Source of the DNA: an uncultured Selenomonadales bacterium
GTDB taxonomy: Bacteria > Bacillota > Negativicutes > Selenomonadales > Selenomonadaceae
Reading direction: 5' to 3'
DNA: 14,611 bases
NCBI GenBank assembly: GCA_947165405.1
Contig: CAMVAG010000027.1
Location: 1-14,611, forward strand
In this document: positions 11,521-14,611 of the stretch, piece after piece
Position numbering within the stretch: position 1 is the first letter of the stretch
How the letters are laid out: each line of letters begins with the position of its first letter
Notes under the pieces: model-generated
Told to the model about the DNA's origin: nothing
The model's database searches: none
The model's input: the letters and a program-made list of their open reading frames with translations, nothing else
Made by a program: the position numbers and the translations under genes

Positions 11521-14004
11521 TTATTTCACGACGATGTTAATCAGCTTGTTCGGGACGGCGATAATTTTTACAACCTTCTTGCCCGCCGTCAACTCCTCGA
11601 CACGCGGCAACGTCGGTGCAAGTTTTTCCAAGTCAGCTTTGCTCAAGCCGACGGGAACTTTCACATGCTCGCGAACTTTACCGTTAATCTGAATGACGAT
11701 TTCAATTTCTTCCTCGACGATTGCCTCTGCGTCGAAGGTCGGGAAATTTTGTTTGTGAACGTCGCCCTCGAAAAATTTGCTCCAAAGCTCGGCGGCAATG
11801 TGCGGCACGAACGGCGCAAGCATCAATAACAAATCTCTTGCAAGCTCGCGGGCAAGGGCGGGATTAATCGGCTTGTCTTGGAAGGCGTGCATTGCGTTGA
11901 CCAATTCCATGAGCGCGCTTATCGCCGTGTTGAATGCAAAACGGTCGCGGACATCTTCCGTGACTTTTTTTATCGTCTTGTGCAACGTGCGCCGCAAATT
12001 CAATTCGGAATGAGTAAGGCGTAATGCGTAATTAAAATCGTCATCATTGCGCATTTCGCATTGCGCATTACGCATTAAAATATTTACAATTCTCCACACG
12101 CGATTTAAAAATCTGAACGAACCTTGAACGCCCTCGTCGCTCCAATCAAGATCACGTTCGACGGGCGCGGCGAACAAGATAAACAATCTGGCAGTGTCCG
12201 CGCCGTACTTTGAAATAATTTCTTCGGGCGAAACGACGTTGCCCAGAGACTTCGACATCTTCGCGCCGTCTTTGATAACCATGCCTTGCGTCAACAAATT
12301 TGCAAACGGCTCGTCGTAATCCAAAAGTTCGGCGTCGCGCAAAACCTTCGTGAAAAATCTTGAGTAGAGCAAATGCAAAATCGCATGCTCAATGCCGCCG
12401 ATATATTGGTCGACGGGATTCCAGTAGTTGACTTTGTCGCGGTCGAAAGGCAATTTATCGTTGTGCGGGTCGGCGTAGCGCATGTAATACCAGCTCGAAC
12501 AAATGAACGTGTCCATCGTGTCGGTTTCGCGGTGAGCATGACCGCCGCATTTCGGGCAAGTGCAGTCGTTGAATTTTTTGCTCGTCGACAGAGGACTCAA
12601 TGCGCCCTGCTTAAATTCCACGTCGTCGGGAAGGAGGACAGGCAAATCTTCTTCGGGCACGAGAACTTCGCCGCATTTGTCGCAGTAGATGACGGGAATC
12701 GGTGCGCCCCAATATCTTTGACGACTTATCAGCCAATCGCGCAGACGATAATTGACTTTGCGTTTGCCGAAGCCTTGAGCCTCCGCCTCGTCCATAATCG
12801 CCTTAAAGCCCGCGTCAAAATCCATGCCCGTGAACTTTCCGGAATTAACCATAACGCCTTCGTGTTCGACGTAAGCCGCGTCCATTTCCTCAAGCTTGAG
12901 TTCTTTGTCTTTCGGTTGAAGCGTCAAGATAATGTCAAGCCCGTATTTTTTTGCGAACATCCAATCGCGTTGGTCGCCCGAAGGCACACCCATGACCGCG
13001 CCCGTGCCGTATTCAAACACGACGTAATTTGTGACCCAAATTTGAACCTCGCGCCCGTTGAAAGGATTGACGCAAGTCACACCGGTGAAAATTCCTTCCT
13101 TCTCCGATTCGCTGCTCGTGCGTTCAATGTCGCTTTGACTGCGGGCGCGTTCGCAAAATTTTTTTATCTCGTCGGCTTTGTCGCTGACCGCGCAGATTTT
13201 TTCAACCAGAGGATGTTCGGGGGCAAGCGCAAGAAAAGTTATGCCGAACGACGTATCCGGGCGCGTGGTGTAAACGGAAATTTTTTCTCCGAGCGCGGGA
13301 ACATCCAAAGAAATTTCCAAGCCTTCAGAGCGACCGATCCAATTTTCCTGCATGACTTTGACGCGATTCGGCCAGCCCGTCAACTTATCCAAGTCGGCTA
13401 AAAGTTCGTCGGCGTAAGCGGTTATCTTGAAGAACCACTGCGCCAAATTTTTCTTGTGAACTTCGGAATCGCAACGCCAACATTTTCCTTCGACGACCTG
13501 TTCATTTGCAAGAACCGTGCCGCATTTGTCGCACCAGTTGACGGAAGCCTCCTTCTTGTAAGCAAGCCCGCGCTTGTAAAAAAGTTCAAAGAGCCACTGC
13601 GTCCAACGATAATAATCCTCGCGGCAAGTCTCGACTTCCCTGTCCCAATCGTAAGCCAAGCCCATTGCCTTTTGTTGAGCCGTCATGTTTTTGATATTGG
13701 CGAACGTCCAATCGCCGGGCTTGACTCCGTGAGCAATGGCGGCGTTTTCGGCGGGCATCCCGAAAGCGTCGAAGCCCATCGGGTGCAAGACGTTGTAACC
13801 TGCCATCATTCGATAGCGGGCAACCACATCGCCGATTGAATAGTTCCGAACGTGACCCATGTGCAAATTGCCGGAAGGATAAGGGAACATTTCCAGCGCG
13901 TAATATTTCGGGCGCGAGCTGTCTTCCGTCGTGCGATAATAATCGGGCGCGTTCCAAACCTCTTGCCACTTCTTCTCAACTTCTTGCGGATTGTATTTCT
14001 CCAT
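11521..14004 (-). CDS. leuS: Leucine--tRNA ligase
   Basis: LeuRS is a cytoplasmic class I synthetase that charges tRNA-Leu and edits mischarged amino acids. The 827-residue product has the HIGH-type motif HMGH (48-51), KMSKS (582-586), and a CP1 editing domain with TTRPDT and GDQRDWMFA. It also has zinc-ribbon-like pairs (CDKCG...CWRC and CDKCG...CPKC), the WYYMRY segment and a C-terminal domain ending NKLINIVVK. Residues about 642-666 are encoded by a repeat element that keeps the frame. The usual His before DQRD in the editing motif is Gly here. The start is ATG at 14004 after AGGAGGCG, and the leader is only about 22 bases. Confidence 0.98.
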   Translation of the reverse strand: MEKYNPQEVEKKWQEVWNAPDYYRTTEDSSRPKYYALEMFPYPSGNLHMGHVRNYSIGDVVARYRMMAGYNVLHPMGFDAFGMPAENAAIAHGVKPGDWTFANIKNMTAQQKAMGLAYDWDREVETCREDYYRWTQWLFELFYKRGLAYKKEASVNWCDKCGTVLANEQVVEGKCWRCDSEVHKKNLAQWFFKITAYADELLADLDKLTGWPNRVKVMQENWIGRSEGLEISLDVPALGEKISVYTTRPDTSFGITFLALAPEHPLVEKICAVSDKADEIKKFCERARSQSDIERTSSESEKEGIFTGVTCVNPFNGREVQIWVTNYVVFEYGTGAVMGVPSGDQRDWMFAKKYGLDIILTLQPKDKELKLEEMDAAYVEHEGVMVNSGKFTGMDFDAGFKAIMDEAEAQGFGKRKVNYRLRDWLISRQRYWGAPIPVIYCDKCGEVLVPEEDLPVLLPDDVEFKQGALSPLSTSKKFNDCTCPKCGGHAHRETDTMDTFICSSWYYMRYADPHNDKLPFDRDKVNYWNPVDQYIGGIEHAILHLLYSRFFTKVLRDAELLDYDEPFANLLTQGMVIKDGAKMSKSLGNVVSPEEIISKYGADTARLFILFAAPVERDLDWSDEGVQGSFRFLNRVWRIVNILMRNAQCEMRNDDDFNYALRLTHSELNLRRTLHKTIKKVTEDVRDRFAFNTAISALMELVNAMHAFQDKPINPALARELARDLLLMLAPFVPHIAAELWSKFFEGDVHKQNFPTFDAEAIVEEEIEIVIQINGKVREHVKVPVGLSKADLEKLAPTLPRVEELTAGKKVVKIIAVPNKLINIVVK
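12008..12080 (-). repeat. Heptanucleotide inverted-repeat element inside leuS, copy C
   Basis: This segment carries the same AATGCGT/AATGCGC and complementary ATTACGC/ATTGCGC units as the intergenic copies at 1934-2013 and 7857-7929, again as two inverted arms around an AT-rich centre with TTAAAATCG. It lies within the leuS reading frame and encodes about 25 residues (LMRNAQCEMRNDDDFNYAL and onward). These fall in the variable linker between the catalytic core and the anticodon-binding helices, so the insertion is probably tolerated. Confidence 0.88.
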
Positions 14005-14032
14005 AAGTTTCGCCTCCTGTTAAACGCGGCAT

Positions 14033-14061
14033 ATTATATCAGCCTGCGCGGGAAATTAAAA
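14033..14061 (-). promoter_or_regulatory. Candidate leuS promoter
   Basis: On the minus strand a perfect TATAAT lies at 14033-14038, with TTTTAA (three of six) 17 bases upstream at 14056-14061. The predicted start gives a leader of about 22 bases containing only the ribosome binding site AGGAGGCG. There is no space for a T-box riboswitch. Confidence 0.55.
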
Positions 14062-14063
14062 GT

Positions 14064-14091
14064 TTGCTACAAAAGATTTTTCTGCTATAAT
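14064..14091 (+). promoter_or_regulatory. Candidate flhF promoter
   Basis: TTGCTA (14064-14069) is followed after 16 bases by a perfect TATAAT (14086-14091) with an extended -10 TG. This looks like a vegetative (sigma-A type) promoter, not a sigma-28 flagellar one. Its -35 box is only two bases from that of the divergent leuS promoter. Confidence 0.65.
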
Positions 14092-14123
14092 CTTTTCAAA
14101 ATGGAGAATGGCGGTGAATTTGT

Positions 14124-14611
14124 TTGCAGATAAAAGTTTTTAAAGCGGGCAATATGAAAGACGCAATGGCGGCAATGAAAGCCGAACTCGGCGACGACGC
14201 TGTCATATTGCACAGCAAAAAATATAAAGAAGGCGGGCTTTTGGGAATCGGCAGCCGCGAGGTCGTGGAGATAACTGCAGCGGTCGAAGAAGCTTCTCTG
14301 CCGAAAAAAAATGAGACGATACGCCTCAAGCACCCGACCGTTGCGCCGAATTCTCTTTTGACACGATACAAAACCGACGGCACGCCTCAAGCAATCGCGG
14401 AGGCAGAACAATCGGTCGAGAAACTCACAGAAAAACCTTCCGAAGAAAAAATTCAGCCTCAAGAATCCGCGCCGCAAGATTTTGAAAACGTGCTCGAAAA
14501 GGCGCAGGAAGATGAATCGCCGCCCGAACAATTAATCGTTGAGAATCAACAGCTTGAAATTCCTCAACCGGTCGAAGAAAAATCTCAACCCGAAGAAAAA
14601 TCTCAAGCCGT
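14124..14611 (+). CDS. flhF: Flagellar biosynthesis protein FlhF, N-terminal part
   Basis: FlhF is an SRP-type GTPase that helps set flagellar position and number at the membrane. The 162 residues seen begin with the family's N-terminal (B) domain: TTG-initiated MQIKVFKAGNMKDAMAAMKA, then LGDDAVILHSKKYKEGGLLG and EVVEITAAVEE. A long acidic, glutamine- and proline-rich linker follows, with a local EEKSQP repeat near the window edge. The C-terminal NG GTPase domain lies beyond the window, so the gene is cut off here, not broken. The TTG start is supported by GGCGGTG at 14110-14116; no other in-frame start lies nearby. The gene implies a flagellated organism and possibly a flagellar operon to the right. 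Confidence 0.85.
   Translation, partial: MQIKVFKAGNMKDAMAAMKAELGDDAVILHSKKYKEGGLLGIGSREVVEITAAVEEASLPKKNETIRLKHPTVAPNSLLTRYKTDGTPQAIAEAEQSVEKLTEKPSEEKIQPQESAPQDFENVLEKAQEDESPPEQLIVENQQLEIPQPVEEKSQPEEKSQA

Noticed and set aside
12373..13401. Long open frame on the plus strand opposite leuS (342 codons)
   Set aside because: It is fully antisense to a clear LeuRS coding region, has no recognisable domain and no ribosome binding site; it results from the codon composition of leuS.

Overview
The window is most of a bacterial spc/alpha ribosomal-protein supercluster, followed by a small accessory patch and two divergently transcribed genes. The gene content fits a motile member of the Firmicutes, most likely Negativicutes (Selenomonas-like). 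Evidence for this: strong AAGGAGG ribosome binding sites almost everywhere, frequent TTG and GTG starts, zinc-type S14, rpsD placed between rpsK and rpoA, a zinc-lid adenylate kinase, and a flhF 5' end. The genus assignment is inference from protein character, not a search result.

Positions 1-10068 (+ strand) read rplN-rplX-rplE-rpsZ-rpsH-rplF-[VOC gene]-rplR-rpsE-rpmD-rplO-secY-adk-infA-rpmJ-rpsM-rpsK-rpsD-rpoA-rplQ. Ribosome assembly, Sec export, initiation factor IF-1, adenylate kinase and the RNA polymerase alpha subunit are therefore made from one co-directional array. Two things break the usual order: a glyoxalase-fold (VOC) gene sits between rplF and rplR, and map is missing between adk and infA. 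Three gaps (rpsH-rplF, rplR-rpsE, rpsK-rpsD) are filled by hairpin-forming elements built from 7-bp tandem units. A fourth copy lies in frame inside leuS.

After rplQ there is a likely intrinsic terminator, then a FhaA-like DUF3662/FHA gene (most likely TTG start at 10144) that ends in a bidirectional terminator. A minus-strand brnT-brnA toxin-antitoxin pair follows. Its antitoxin lacks the usual C-terminal DNA-binding part, and the pair lies between two nearly identical terminator hairpins.

The right end holds leuS on the minus strand, and the start of flhF on the plus strand, which runs off the window. They are driven by back-to-back promoters whose -35 boxes nearly touch, and leuS has no room for a T-box leader. 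No gene-free stretch exceeds about 100 bases. I see no rRNA, tRNA, CRISPR array or insertion sequence.
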